Positions 40,201-55,117 are shown, numbered from the stretch's first letter. The stretch is DNA of 64,000 nucleotides from Neocallimastix lanati (nom. inval.) (GCA_016946835.1 JACVTC010000215.1:60001-124000); one strand, 5' to 3'. A program made the numbers and translations. The notes: generated by a model from the letters alone, not told the origin.

Positions 40201-42393
40201 CAAGATTCTACATCTAATATGCCATCTTCAGTTACATCATCTCAAACTGCTTCTGTTGTTCCTCCAAGTGGATCAGAGCTACCACCACCATCTTCAGTTA
40301 CCCCACCAAATGGATCAGCACCACCACCACCTCCTCCTCCTCCTCCAATTACACCACCAAATGGATCAGCGCCACCACCACCTCCTCCTCCACCAATTAC
40401 ACCTCTAGGTGGATCAGCACCAGCCCCAAGTCCTGGAGTAGTACCTTTAGCTAAATCACAACCAAAACCTGCTGTTAGTACCAATCCATTAAATGCTCAA
40501 AAACCAAAGTCCTCTGCAGGTGTTAATCACAATGATTTATTAAAAGCAATTGCTTTACGTGGTGCAATGATGAATAATGATATATCTGATTCTGAAACGG
40601 AATCTGATGCTTCATCAGTATTTTCTAATGATGATAGAGTTACACCGGTTTCAGCAACTGTTAAGAAATTACCAACTCCGACTTCTGCTTCTGCTAAACC
40701 AAATGCATCCTTTAATCAACCATCTAATAATGAACAAAAAACTAAAATTGATATGTCCTCTAGAATTAAGAAATTAGAAGGATTATTCAAGTATGGTAGT
40801 AATGGATCAGTTAATGAAGATGAGGAAGAAGAACAACAACCTGAAGAGGAAGCTATTTCTTCAGCTGAAGCTCCAGTTCCCGTACAAGTTCATGAAGTGC
40901 CACAACAAGTTAATTCTCCACCACCACCTCCACCACCAGCAGTTCAAGCATCAGAAGAAACCTCATTTGAAACTAAAGGTAAAATAACAATTATTATTTT
41001 TATGATTTTTTATTTATTTAATTTTTGAATATGTATATGTTTATTTATTAATTTCTTTTGTTTTATTTTACTATAATTTTTTTTTATTTAATTTTATTTA
41101 AATTTATATTTATATTTTTATTTTTATAATAAATTATTTATTAATTGATTATGGTATTTTTTTTTTTTTTTAATTATTGTTAATATTTTTGTTATTACTT
41201 AATATATATATTTACTTTATTATAATATAAGATGCTAATGTTGAACAAAGTCCTGTAGCTCCTCAATCAGCATCTTCCAGTAAGGAAAATGAAGATGACC
41301 CTGATGCCGTTTCAGATGATGAATCTTTTGCATCAGATGATTATGTTTATGATGATGAATTTTATATTCTTTACTATGTCAAAGCTTTGTATGATTTTAA
41401 TTCAGATAATCCAAACGATTTACCATTCCAAAAATCATCTATTATTGCTGTATATCAAGAAAAGGACGATTGGCTCTCTGGTAATCATAATGGTCGTATT
41501 GGATGGTTCCCAAAAAATTATGTTCAAATTATTAAAAATGATGATGATGATGAAGAACAAGGTTATGGCTATGATAATTATGGTCAATCTAGCAACAATA
41601 ATTATTTAAATCCAAGTATGGGTGGCTCATTGTATCAATCTTCATATTATCCACAATCAACCAATTATAATGCAATGGGAAATATAAATGACAGAAATAG
41701 AAATAAGCTTCCAAATATAAGCGATAGTTCTTCTTATGGTGTAATCGTAAGTTGTTATTTTATTTTTATTTTTATTTTAGATTATTAGTAATGGTAATTG
41801 AAAAACTTCAAAATTAATTCAATAATTTTAATAATTAAAGAAATCTTCATGGGCAGCAACAGTTGATCCATCATTTTTAGAAAGTATTGATGAACCAGAA
41901 AGAATGAGACAAGAGGTTATTTACGAATTAATTAAAACTGAACAATCTTATGGTAGAGATTTACAAGTTATTGTTAATGTAAATATATATATTATTATTA
42001 TTACTATTATTATTATTATTATTATAATTATTTTTAATAAACTATAGTATATTACATTAATTTTATTTTTTATTTATTTATTTATTTTTATTTATTTATT
42101 TATTTATTCATAAAATTTTGTATTTTTCATTTTTATTTTATTATTTAGGAATATCTCATGCCTATGCAAAATAGACATATAGTAAGTGATAGTGATATTA
42201 AGATGATTTTCTTGAATATTGAAGATATTCTTGTTTGTAATGCATCTCTTTTAAATAGATTAGAAAATGCTCAAGTTAATAATTATGTTGACTGCGTTGG
42301 TTTTATCTTTAAAGAACATGTATATATTGAATTTATTATTTTCATTAATTATATAAACATTTAAAGTATTTATTAAAATTATATATTTATTGC

Positions 42394-42473
<80 letters not shown>

Positions 42474-43160
42474 GTCATTTGAATGTTATACTGATTACTG
42501 TAAAAGTCTAAATGTTTCATTGAAATATTTACAAAGTCTTCGTGAAGAAAAAAAACATTTAAAGAACTTCTTGAAGGTTGGAAATGTTATTGAATTCTTT
42601 TTATTTATTACTAACTGCTACTAAAAATAAGATTATTATTAATAAAATATAAATATAATTTAATAATAATTATTACTATCATAAAATATAGGATCAAATG
42701 TCAAATCCGGAATGCAGACAACTTGATTTATCTAGTTTCCTTCTTGAACCAATGCAAAGAATTACTCGTTATGCGTTACTTTTAAAACAAGTAAAATTTG
42801 AAAATTATAAATTTTTATTTTTAATTATTTTTAATTTGTTATTGAGTATATATATAAGCAAACGAGCAAACAAATCAATAAAAAAATTAATTAAACTAAT
42901 AAACATTTTTAAATAAAAATTGTATATATATTTATGTATATGTTTAAAAATAGATTCTTCATTATACTAGCACCAGTCATAGAGATCATAATGATGTTTT
43001 ACAAGCTCTTCGTGCAATGGAAGAAAGAGTTGAAAGAATTAATGTAACTACTACTGAATTTGAATATCAAGAAAAGGTTAATTCTATCTTAAGAAATGTA
43101 GATTTCCATAAGAAGGTAAATAATTTATTATTTAATATTTGGAATATATATATATATATA

Positions 43161-43203
<43 letters not shown>

Positions 43204-43575
43204 CATCTCTACAGATGATATAAATATAATTATTAATTTTTTTTTTTTTTAAAAAAAAATTATATTATACACCATTTCGTATTTACTATTATTTTAATAA
43301 TAATGTAGAAAGTTGACTTAACATCACCACCAAGATATGTTAAATCAAGAAAATTCGTTTTAGAAGGACCATTATCTAAAGCTAAAAGTGGTCGTAAACT
43401 TTATGGTTATTTATTCAATGATATTATTATATTTACTTATCCTAAAAGTAACAGTAGTATAGCCATGGTTAAGGGCGCAAAGTATTGGCTTTACAGAGAT
43501 GTAAGTATTTCAATTAGTATACAATTATTTTATAATTGAAAATTTTTTTAATTAGTATTGTTTTATATATATTTA

Positions 43576-43666
<91 letters not shown>

Positions 43667-44602
43667 TTATTTTATTTTATTTTATTTTATTTTATTTTAT
43701 TTTATTTTATTTTATTTTATTTTATTTTATTTTATTTTATTTTATTTTATTTTATTTTATTTTATTTTATTTTATTTTATTTTATTTTATTTTATTTTAT
43801 TTTATTTTATTTTATTTTATTTTATTTTATTTTATTTTATTTTATTTTATTTCATTTAATTTAATTTAATTTTATTTTATTTTATTTTATTTAATTTTAT
43901 TTTGAAGCCTTTGTATATCAATGAAATATCATTACATACTAGTCCAATGGGAAAGGCCAAAATGAAAGGTATGTGTTTCAAATAATATTATTTATATATG
44001 TGATATATTTATATGTATATATATTTATTTATTTATTTTTTTTTTTTTATAAAATTATTAAAATTAATTAGAAACCTGCTTCCAAATTTTCCATAAAAAT
44101 GGTGTTATGACATTAAAGGCACCAAATGCTTCAGAAAAAGCAAGATGGGTTGATGCATTAAAGAGAGTATTGAATGAATATAAGGAATATGATAAGGAAA
44201 GAAAGAATAATGCTGTTAATCCAAGTATGTTTTTATTATTATTGTTGTTGTTTTGTATATATATTAAAAATAAAATCAAATTTAATAATAATAAAATAAA
44301 ATTTTATATATATATTTTACAAATTTTTTATCAACATATAATTTAAAAAAAAAAAAAAAAAAAAAATTAAACCAGAGAATTTCACTAAAAAGTTTATAGG
44401 TACTCTTCAAATTTCACTTGAAGGTAGTAAAATTTATGTAAATGAAAATGATATTAATTTATTCTGTACTGTAAATCTTGGAAGACAAACCAGTAGAACT
44501 GAATATAGTCATAATGTTCCAAACCCTATATGGAATCAAGTAAAATTAATAAATATATATTTAACATTATATTTAAATTATTAATAATTAATAAATAAAT
44601 AA

Positions 44603-44649
<47 letters not shown>

Positions 44650-45154
44650 TACTTTTTATTTTTATAGCCATTAATTTTCGAAGTTGTTGATATGCGTGAT
44701 GTATTAAAAATTACTGTAATTAATATTGATTACAATACTAACCAAGAAGGTAAATAAAAATAAAAATAAAAATAAAATAAAATAAAATAAAATAAATTGT
44801 AGAAAATGAATATAAATTACAGATTGAATAAAATAAAATAAAATAAATTGTAGAAAATGAATATAAAGTACAGATTGAATAAAATAAAATAAAATAAAAT
44901 AAAATAATATAATATAAAAAATAAATTTGTAAATTATGATATTAATAATTAAAAATAGATTCAAATGATAATTTTATTAAATGGTATATATATATATATA
45001 TATTTAATTATTTATTTATATAGTAATTTTAGGTGAAAGCACTTTCCAATTGGAACTCTTACAACATATTGATTCATCATATATTTGTTTACCATTAGAA
45101 AATAATGATACTGGAGGTGAAATTAATGTTAATTTAAGTTACAGACCATACTAG
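37292..45154 (+). CDS. EH-EH-coiled coil-WH2-SH3-DH-PH-C2 endocytic scaffold (Pan1/intersectin-like)
   Basis: Seventeen exons keep the frame: 37292-37343, 37497-37580, 37714-37777, 37910-38235, 38411-40978, 41232-41746, 41841-41978, 42149-42319, 42475-42576, 42692-42790, 42954-43115, 43309-43500, 43908-43968, 44072-44224, 44376-44539, 44668-44749 and 45024-45154, about 1687 residues. EH1 lies at about 25-105 (YVQANPTLNGVNASIVNTIL) and EH2 at about 150-240 (FKQYDTFNTGSLTGGNVIRN). An MNNGMNN tract follows (257-365), then coiled coils (440-670). Three repeats of PPNGSAPPPPPP lie near 790-850, and a WH2-like helix HNDLLKAIALRGAMM near 885. The SH3 is at about 1079-1133 (VKALYDFNSDNPNDLPFQKS), RhoGEF/DH at about 1215-1410 (SFLLEPMQRITRYALLLKQI), PH at about 1435-1560 and C2 from about 1570 to the end. 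The protein would link membrane coats, actin nucleation and Rho/Cdc42 activation at endocytic sites. Human intersectin has five SH3 domains; this has one. Confidence 0.9.
38655..38980 (+). repeat. (ATGAACAATGGT)n coding repeat, MNNG/MNNF tract
   Basis: About twenty 12-bp units encode Met-Asn-Asn-(Gly/Phe/Ser/Asn) between the second EH domain and the coiled coil. Synonymous AAC/AAT changes are patterned in blocks, so recent expansion is likely. Phase is kept throughout. Confidence 0.9.
42397..42471. repeat. (ATT)n array in DH-region intron
   Basis: About 24 units end two bases before the splice acceptor at 42475, inside the intron between exons 8 and 9. Confidence 0.9.
43577..43900. repeat. 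(ATT)n followed by (TTTTA)n array in PH-region intron
   Basis: About 30 ATT units change abruptly into about 38 TTTTA units and then diverged TTTAA/TTTTA units, running to within 10 bp of the acceptor at 43908. The pentanucleotide array is almost perfect for nearly 190 bp, suggesting very recent growth. Confidence 0.95.
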
Positions 45155-46988
<1,834 letters not shown>

Positions 46989-48141
46989 TTAGTCAGTATT
47001 TTCTAGAGCATTTCTTAGTTCAAAGTAACATGAAGCAATTTTTAATTTTTTTCTTATAATCTTTCCATTTGGAAGTTTTACATATAAATCATTATTTAAA
47101 TTACCATCTTTATCGTAAAGATCTGAAATATCTCCAGTCATTTTGTCATTACGTTTGTCTGTATCAATACATTTTTCAAGTACATCGGAGAACCAATTAA
47201 AGTACTCCATAATAATTAATTTGTTTTCATAGATATCAAGATCATGATAGGTTCTAAGTATTTCTTTTTTTAAGGAATGAATATTATTATAAGAATTTTG
47301 GAATTTGAAATATATTATTGAGTTATCTTTATTAAAATAGGTGAAATTTTTTGGTTGATTTGATGTTGGAGATTTAACATTATCTATATTAAATATTGTT
47401 TCACCACCAAGATCTTGTAAAAATGGACTTTTAAAATGAGTATCTAAAAAGCGTTCAATACTAACAATTGTATTAATAATAATATTATTATTATTATATT
47501 ATCAATAATATTAAAATTTTATATTTTATTGTTATATTATTGTATTTATTGATATTATATATATATATATATATATATAAATTATAGTATAAATAAATAA
47601 ATAATTAATTAATTAATTAATTAATAAAGCATCATAAACATCTTTATAATAATTATAAATAACTTACTTTTGAGTATGACTTTTTCCTAATTCTAAAGTT
47701 AATATATCATTCCATGGCTTGAAATCACTTTCCATTAATTCCATACAATAATCTAAAGCTTGTGTTTTCTTAATCTTTGGTTCAATAATAATAGTTTGTT
47801 GATTATTTCCTTTTTTCATTAATAATATAATATTTATAATGAATGAAATACCAAGTAATACGGAAATAATTATGGTCATTAAATTGAAAGGACTTGAATT
47901 TTCATCAGTATTTTCTGTACATGCTGGGGAATCCTTGACCGAATAAACTGAATAAGCAATACTTTTTTTCCTTTTTAATTGAGATGAATTATTTGGCAAA
48001 TTTTCACCATTTGATATAGTACCATTATCTTCAGTAGCATCTATATCATCATTAGCTATTCTTTCACATTCTGGTATTATAACAGATAACGCTCCTTCAG
48101 CTGATTCAACTAAACCTTTAAGAGTTGGTGATTTAATAGCA

Positions 48142-48184
<43 letters not shown>

Positions 48185-48486
48185 ATATTATTATTATAAA
48201 AAGTATATATCATTAAATAAATATTAAATAAATAAATATAAATAATTAATTTTTAAAATATAAAAATATTTTGAAATTTAAAAATATTAAATACATAATA
48301 TATATATATATATATATTTACTTTTTATAATATAGTTTGGTGATTTACTCCATCTAATACCAACACTTATATTAAGTTTACAGCTTGTTTCTGTTTGATA
48401 TGTAATAATATATTTTAAAACAGGAAGGAAATATTCACCATATGGCATTTTTGGTGTTCTTGCTAAACATTCATATATATAAAGTC

Positions 48487-48518
<32 letters not shown>

Positions 48519-50905
48519 GTATATATTACATTAAATTATATATATTATATAAAATTTTAATAAATTATCTTATTAATTAAATAATCAATTTTTTATAAAA
48601 ATTTATATTTTATATTAAATTACAAATAATCATCGGTCTTAAGGCAAATCTGTGATTCATTTGTAATGGTTTCTTTATCCTTAACTATTAAATAGATATA
48701 CAATAAATAAATAAATAAATTAATAAATAAATAAATTAATAAATAAATAAAATAATAATAATAATATATTAAAATTAGTTATTATTAAAATTTATTATAA
48801 TATATTATTATTTATCAGCTTTATAATATTTTAATCGAATTAAAAATTATTACCTAATACATTATTAACAGGAATCATATAATTTACTAATCTTTCATTA
48901 TTACCATTATTATTTTTACTCCATTCACCAACAGTCATATCTATAAATTATAATTTTCATAATAATCATATTAATACATTCATATATATATATATATATA
49001 TATATTTATTGGTAATAATATTATTATTAATTTATTTAATTTATTAATTAATTAAGTAAAAAAATATATATATATATATTTAAATTTACCAAATTCCTTT
49101 TTCTTTTCTCTTATTTTTTGTAATAAAGTAATATCCTCTCCAAATAGAAGATCATTTAATTGCTTAGCTGGAATTGGTAATATAACTTCTCTTACTTTTC
49201 TTTCTAAAACTTCATTACAAACTATTGGTCCAGCAGGTTTTGGTATACTTGCTGGCAAAGCGTATTTATTTTTATTTGAAACTGGGGTTCCTGTTTCCTT
49301 TTTATCATCATTAGGTATTGTTTCTTTTTCTTTTTCTTTTTCTTTTTCCTTTTCCTTTTCTATTTCAGCATCTTAATTAAATTTATTAAAATAAATTTAA
49401 TAAAAAATTTGAATATAAATTATATTTATATGATGTATATATATTATTATTTTACCAGATTTTATTACTACAGGAGTGATTTTAATATCTTTTGATTGAT
49501 TCGATGAATCAATTTTTTCAATTTCAGATCCTTTGTTTTCTAATTCATTATTTTTCTTTTTATCATTTGATTCTTGGTCTTTTTCTGAAGTTTCAGCCCT
49601 TTTTTCTTCACTAATTGAATTACTATATTTATTTTATATTTATTGAAGGTTTATATTTATTATTTTATATAATGACATCATTATCATTATAATTTATTAT
49701 TTATGATTTATTATTATTATCAATATTTAGTATTTTTATATACATACTTTTCAGTTTCATTTAAATTTTCGATCAATGATTCATCAATACTTTCACTATC
49801 ATCACTAATTTCATCAGCTTCATAAATTTTATCAAATATTTCCTGAGCATTTAATTGCTATATATATAGAATTATACAATTATTATTATTATTACTATTA
49901 TTATTATTATATTTCATCATAAAAATTACTTTAAACAAATATATTAATATTAGTATAATATTATATTATTATATTACAATTTTTGATGTGTTATTTTCCC
50001 AAATAGTATTAATAATTCTATAAACTCTTGATATATCTCTTAAATACATTTTAATAATGAACTATTATTATTATATAAATATTTAAATAAAAATAAAAAA
50101 TATATATATTGAGTATATAATCTTATATAATTTTTACAATAATAATAATTGTAATAATAATAATAATTTAAATATATAAATATATATATATATTTATACA
50201 TACTTCATTATTATTACTTTCATTAGTTTTAATAGATATATAATCATAAACAACACCAGTTTTAATATTAATTGAAACAATATCTCTAAATGGTATTTTA
50301 TATTTGGTAACATATTTGATAATTTTTGAGTAAAAGTATATATAGTCAATTGTTAAAAATATACTTCCTTGAATTGTAACACCATGTTGCATTGCACATG
50401 AGCAACCTAAAATAATAATTAATATATTATTAAAATTATATTAATTTCTATTCTTATTACTTAAAAATTGTACGTTTAATTATTAATGCATACAATATAT
50501 TAAATATTGATCTTCTTTGGCATCTTCAATAATAGCATGAAATTCTTTATTTTTTGTTTCATATTGTTCGTTTTGATATATAATAATATTTGGTGTTAAA
50601 TGAATACTATTCACTTGACCTTTAGAAGTACGAGATAAATATTCTCCATCTTCATCTTCATCTTCAATTTTTACTTCATCATCGGATAAGTTATCTAAAA
50701 TTTCATTATTCTTTTGATTACCATCAACATTATTACTCAAATTTTTTAATTTTTCATGTTTTGCATTATCAAATGTACTTAACCATTCCTTTAATTCTTT
50801 TTCATTTTCAGCTAATTATATATATATATATATTATAATTATAGTAATAATAATAATATAAATTTTATAGTAAGTAATATTTTTTTTAAAAAAATAAATA
50901 AATAA

Positions 50906-50969
<64 letters not shown>

Positions 50970-51913
50970 ATTATAAATTAAAAAAAAAAAAAAAAAAAAA
51001 AAATAATAATTATAATAAATTTACCTTGTAAAATGTATGTTCTTTTTTATGTTATTTAATTAATATATAATTATTTATAAAGCATAATTGTAAAATATAC
51101 ATACATTTAAATTATTATTATTATTATTATTACTTTAAAATTATTATTAGCAATTTTTAAACGATATTTTTTTCAAATTTTACTTTTTTGCAGTTAAAAC
51201 CGAGAAACAAAATCTTCTATCATTATTTGGTTCTTCTTTGACTTCACAAAGCAAAACATTAATAGGCGTTGATGACCATACAAATCCTCTTTTTTTACCA
51301 GAGGAGGTAGTCATTGAATATTTAAACATACCTTTTTTGATACTAAAATATCTTCTATTCCAGCCTTTTTGATATTTTTTAAATAACCATCCAGACTTCT
51401 CATGCTTTGGCCTTACAGTATCCTTTATTTTATTATTAAATTTGAAATTAATTAAATATGTAAAATATTTAATAATTAATTACCAATAATCTTATGTTAT
51501 TTTAAAGTGTTGTCAAAAATTATATACACAAATAAAATTACTAATATAATATAATATTACCGACTCAACGGATTCTTTCATCTTATTATAATGTGATATA
51601 TTCTTTGAAATATTATAAATTTTTTTAATATTAAAATAAATTGATAAAATACATTTAAGATTTTATAAAATGTTAACAATACAATTAATTTCTTTGCTTC
51701 ATTAATAAAAATTATTAATATTATTATAATTTACTTCATCCAGTTTTTCTTTTAGATTATTAAAATCAGGTTTAACTGAATCATATGATTTAAGAATTGA
51801 TGTATGATATTTAATATTTTCTTCATAAAAAAAGTTAAACTATATATACAAATAAAAATTTAAAGAATATTAGTTAATGCAATATATGGTAAATCATTAA
51901 TTGTTGTTTCTAA

Positions 51914-51974
<61 letters not shown>

Positions 51975-53184
51975 ATTACAAGTTTATATATCGACTGATT
52001 CAATTTTATTTTGAAAGAAATAGTACAATTACATAATTCAATACTATTGTTTATATATTTTTTCTTCATTTCTTCAACCTGATTGTACATCTATTTATTT
52101 TTATTTTTTTTCAAAAAAATTATAAAATTTAAGTATAAAATAATAGTAATTAAAGAAAAAGTTTTTTTTTTTTTTTTTTTATCTTCGTTAAAATAAAAAA
52201 AATAAATAAGTAAATAAATTAAATTCATATTACTTCTGCTAAAGTATTTGGATCCTTTGATTTTGAGGCACTTGAATATTTATTAAGAATTGATTCATAT
52301 TTATCTAAAGACTTATTATATGTATGCTTTTTTTCCTATAAAGTAATATTAGAGAAATAAAATTTGAATAATAAAATTTTTATTTAATTTAATTTTAAAA
52401 AAGAACGATATGAACGAATGAATGAATGAATAAACGAATAAAATATTTAATTTATTAATTACATTAAGATCTTTAGTTGCCATTTGACAAAATACAAAAA
52501 GTTCAGAAATAACTTTTTCAAATAAATCATCGACCTACATATTGTAAACATATAATTATTACCACTTCAATAATTTATATTACAATTACAGAAATTAATT
52601 TAACATACCATATTTGTTTTAAATGAATAAATTACACCAATATTATCATTCATAGTTTGTAATATAGTTTTGCTTATATTATCTTTTATTATTATTATTA
52701 TTATTATTATAATAATAATTATTATTAAAAGATATAAATAATTTGATATATCAATATATATAAAATTATAATATATGTGGTATGATATATTACCTACTAT
52801 ATCTTTATTCTTAATTATTAAGAGCCTTTTAAATATACTATCAATAAAATCATTACTTTCTTTAAAAGTTTTAAAATTTATATGAAAAAGTAAATATAAA
52901 AAAAAATATTATAATGTTTATTAATATTTTAATATTTATGTATCTATTTTAACATAATATAATGATATATAATTTCTTTATTTACTCATATATTCTTTGG
53001 TATAAAGTTCAATTAATTTAGTCAAACCATCTATTAATTTTATAAAATCATTTAATTGGTCCTCAAAATAATTAACACTTGCTCTAAATTTTGGTGAATC
53101 AATTGTAGCTAATTTTACATTAATATAACATATTGGATTATATGCGTCATTGTCAACTTGATTATTTTCATTGTTTTGGGCCAT
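46989..53184 (-). CDS. LAM1/LAM3-type sterol-transfer protein: BAR-PH-GRAM-VASt-TM
   Basis: A many-exon gene on the minus strand starts at ATG 53184 (MAQNNENNQVDNDAYNPICY) and stops at 46989. In order: a BAR-like helical region (FRASVNYFEDQLNDFIKLID, VDDLFEKVISELFVFCQMAT, KYESILNKYSS; about 53.18-51.7 kb); a PH domain at 51.42-51.18 kb (KHEKSGWLFKKYQKGWNRRY, FSIKKGMFKY); acidic linkers; a GRAM domain with its core at 50.17-50.40 kb (VTIQGSIFLTIDYIYFYSKI, YKIPFRDIVSI); a VASt/StART-like domain at about 49.26-48.1 kb (PIPAKQLNDLLFGED, KYIITYQTETSCKLNISVGI); and one hydrophobic segment at about 47.82-47.89 kb (LMTIIISVLLGISFIINIIL) with about 200 residues after it. This is the architecture of yeast Lam1/Ysp1 and Lam3/Sip3, ER-anchored proteins at plasma-membrane contact sites. 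Exon ends were only partly worked out. Introns carry poly(A)/poly(T) runs (48147-48180, 50909-50967). Confidence 0.85.
50909..51003. repeat. Poly(A) tracts in LAM-type gene intron
   Basis: An A run of about 58 bp and a second of about 24 bp are separated by ACTATTATAAATT, between the PH and GRAM coding parts. On the coding strand these read as T. Confidence 0.9.
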
Positions 53185-53343
53185 TTTATATATATATATA
53201 TGTATGGGTAGTCAATTTAATTGGTGAATTCTCTTTTAAATATTTTAATATATTTTATTACTTTGTTATTTCCATTATTTTTTATTTTTTATTTTTTATT
53301 TTTTATTAATTTATTTATTTATTTATTTATTTATTATTATTAC

Positions 53344-53389
<46 letters not shown>

Positions 53390-53751
53390 AATTATATAAA
53401 TTTCAAAGTTTTGATAAAAACATTTCTTTTATTAATAATATTTAATATATAATATATATATATTTAATAACATTTAAATTTAATATCATATATTTTATAT
53501 ATTTTGAAAATTTGTTAAGTTTAAATTTTAATAAAATTAAAAAAGAAATTTACTTTTATAATTACTTCTTATATAATTTATATATATATATATTTTTTTT
53601 TTTCATCATTGAAAATAATGTTTTTTTTTTTTTTTTTTGTATATAATATTTTAATTATTCATATTTTTTTTTTATATTATATTCATAAAATTTTATATAC
53701 ATTTTATTATTATAATTATTAGTATTAATTTTTATTTATTTTTATTTTTCA
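53185..53751. other. Upstream region of the LAM-type gene
   Basis: It contains (TTTA)n/(ATT)n arrays at 53305-53388 and T runs, with no coding signal. It ends at the SINE target duplication. Confidence 0.6.
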
Positions 53752-54244
53752 TTCATTATTTAAAGCCATGTTGGTCCAGTCGGTTAGGACGATACAGGTC
53801 ACTGTAGAGGGCGGGGTTCGAATCCTCGGCATGGCACCAAATAATCGGATGAGGTTTCTATCCTGGGATATCATGAGACCACACGTGATGTCCATAAGGC
53901 TTTCCCTCAGATGATTATTTCACCCAACCCTGATACTACGCTTTGAATTGAAGCATAGACCTTGATGATTGTAAAATTTCCAATCGCCAATGATTACACC
54001 CACTAGGGAGGAGTTAATGGTTCCGTTCTGATGCTCGTGGTCATTAGAGATATATGTAGGAACGTTAGGAATGCATCTCCGGGCAGTGTGTAACGACGAT
54101 TGAGAGCGGCGAAGCTGATACAGTATGCCAATAACTCATCACCTTACAGTTAATTAATAACTGTATGGCCATATGGGAGATGGGTACCCATATGTGCAAG
54201 TCTATGTTTTTTTTTTTTTTTTTTTTTTTTTTTCATTATTTAAA
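53752..54244 (+). mobile_element. tRNA-derived SINE with 13-bp target duplication and poly(T) tail
   Basis: The unique GC-richer body at 53765-54206 and a T run at 54207-54233 are flanked by 13-bp direct repeats TTCATTATTTAAA (53752-53764 and 54232-54244, the second fused to the T run). The first 71 bases fold as a tRNA-like cloverleaf: a 7-bp acceptor stem (GCCATGT with GCATGGC), a 4-bp D stem (GTCC/GGAC), a T arm CGGGG-TTCGAAT-CCTCG, and a shrunken anticodon arm (TACAG-GTCA-CTGTA, four-base loop). ACCA follows the acceptor stem directly. The remaining 370 or so bases are unrelated to any gene here and non-coding. The element would be transcribed by RNA polymerase III and copied by a partner LINE. 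Only one copy is in this window. Confidence 0.85.
53772..53825 (+). promoter_or_regulatory. RNA polymerase III internal promoter (A and B boxes)
   Basis: The A box TGGTCCAGTCGG at 53772-53783 fits TRGCNNARYNGG at all but one position. The B box GGTTCGAATCC at 53815-53825 matches GGTTCGANTCC exactly. The spacing of 31 bp is normal for tRNA genes. Confidence 0.88.
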
Positions 54245-55117
54245 ATAATAAAAAAAAATAAAAATAAGGGAAAATTAAAAAGGCAAGATAGTTAAGAAAT
54301 ATTTTAAATCATTTACAATAAACCTATTCCTTGTAATTTTAATTATATTAATAATTTCCTTTAATTTATTATATTCAAGTTCGACAAAAAAAAAAAAATT
54401 TTTTTTAATATATAAATTAATATAAATTAATATAAACTGAAAAACCATAATGAAAATTATATAAATTATAGTTATATTAGTTTTTATATACTATTCATTT
54501 ATAAATTATTGATGGTAATTATTGCATCTATAAAATTATAAATTTTGGTTTATATTAAATATTTATTGTTATTTATTTATAATAATAATTTTATTTTTGT
54601 TCTAATGGTTTATCCACATTATTAATATTTTTTTTTAAAAAAAAAAAAATATAGAATATAATAAAATAAATAATAAATAATAAATAATAAATAATAAAAT
54701 AATAAATAATAATAAATAATAACTAATAAATAATAAATAATAAATAATTGAATAATAAATAATAAATAATAAATTATAAATAATAAATAATAAATAATAA
54801 ATAATTGAATAATAAATAATAAATAATAAATAATAAATAATAAATAATTGAATAATAAATAATAAATTATTGAATAATAAATAATAATTAATCCATAATA
54901 AGTAATAATAAATAATAAAAAAAAGGTATTTATTAATAATTGAATAATAAATAATAAATAATAAATAATAAATAATTGAATAATAAATAAATAATAAATA
55001 AATAAATAATAAATAATTGAATAATAAATAAATAAATAATAAATAAATAAATAATAAATAAATATATAAACAATATAAATATATAAATAATATAAATATA
55101 TAAATAAAATAAGAAAT
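54245..55117. other. AT-rich region with (AATAAATA)n arrays
   Basis: It is dominated by TAAATAA-type units with ATTGAATAATAAATAATAA higher-order repeats (54660-55080). No gene was found. Confidence 0.7.
54655..55080. repeat. TAAATAA / ATTGAATAA higher-order repeat
   Basis: Blocks of AATAAATAAT units are punctuated by AATTGAATAATAAATAATAA every 60 bp or so, showing expansion of a longer unit rather than a simple microsatellite. Confidence 0.85.

Noticed and set aside
43536-43869. Two frames of about 105 codons made of FIL/FYF repeats
   Set aside because: They are translations of the intronic (ATT)n and (TTTTA)n arrays.
53765-53835. Functional nuclear tRNA gene
   Set aside because: The acceptor, D and T arms are good, but the anticodon arm has only a four-base loop and the sequence continues into a SINE body with flanking target duplications.
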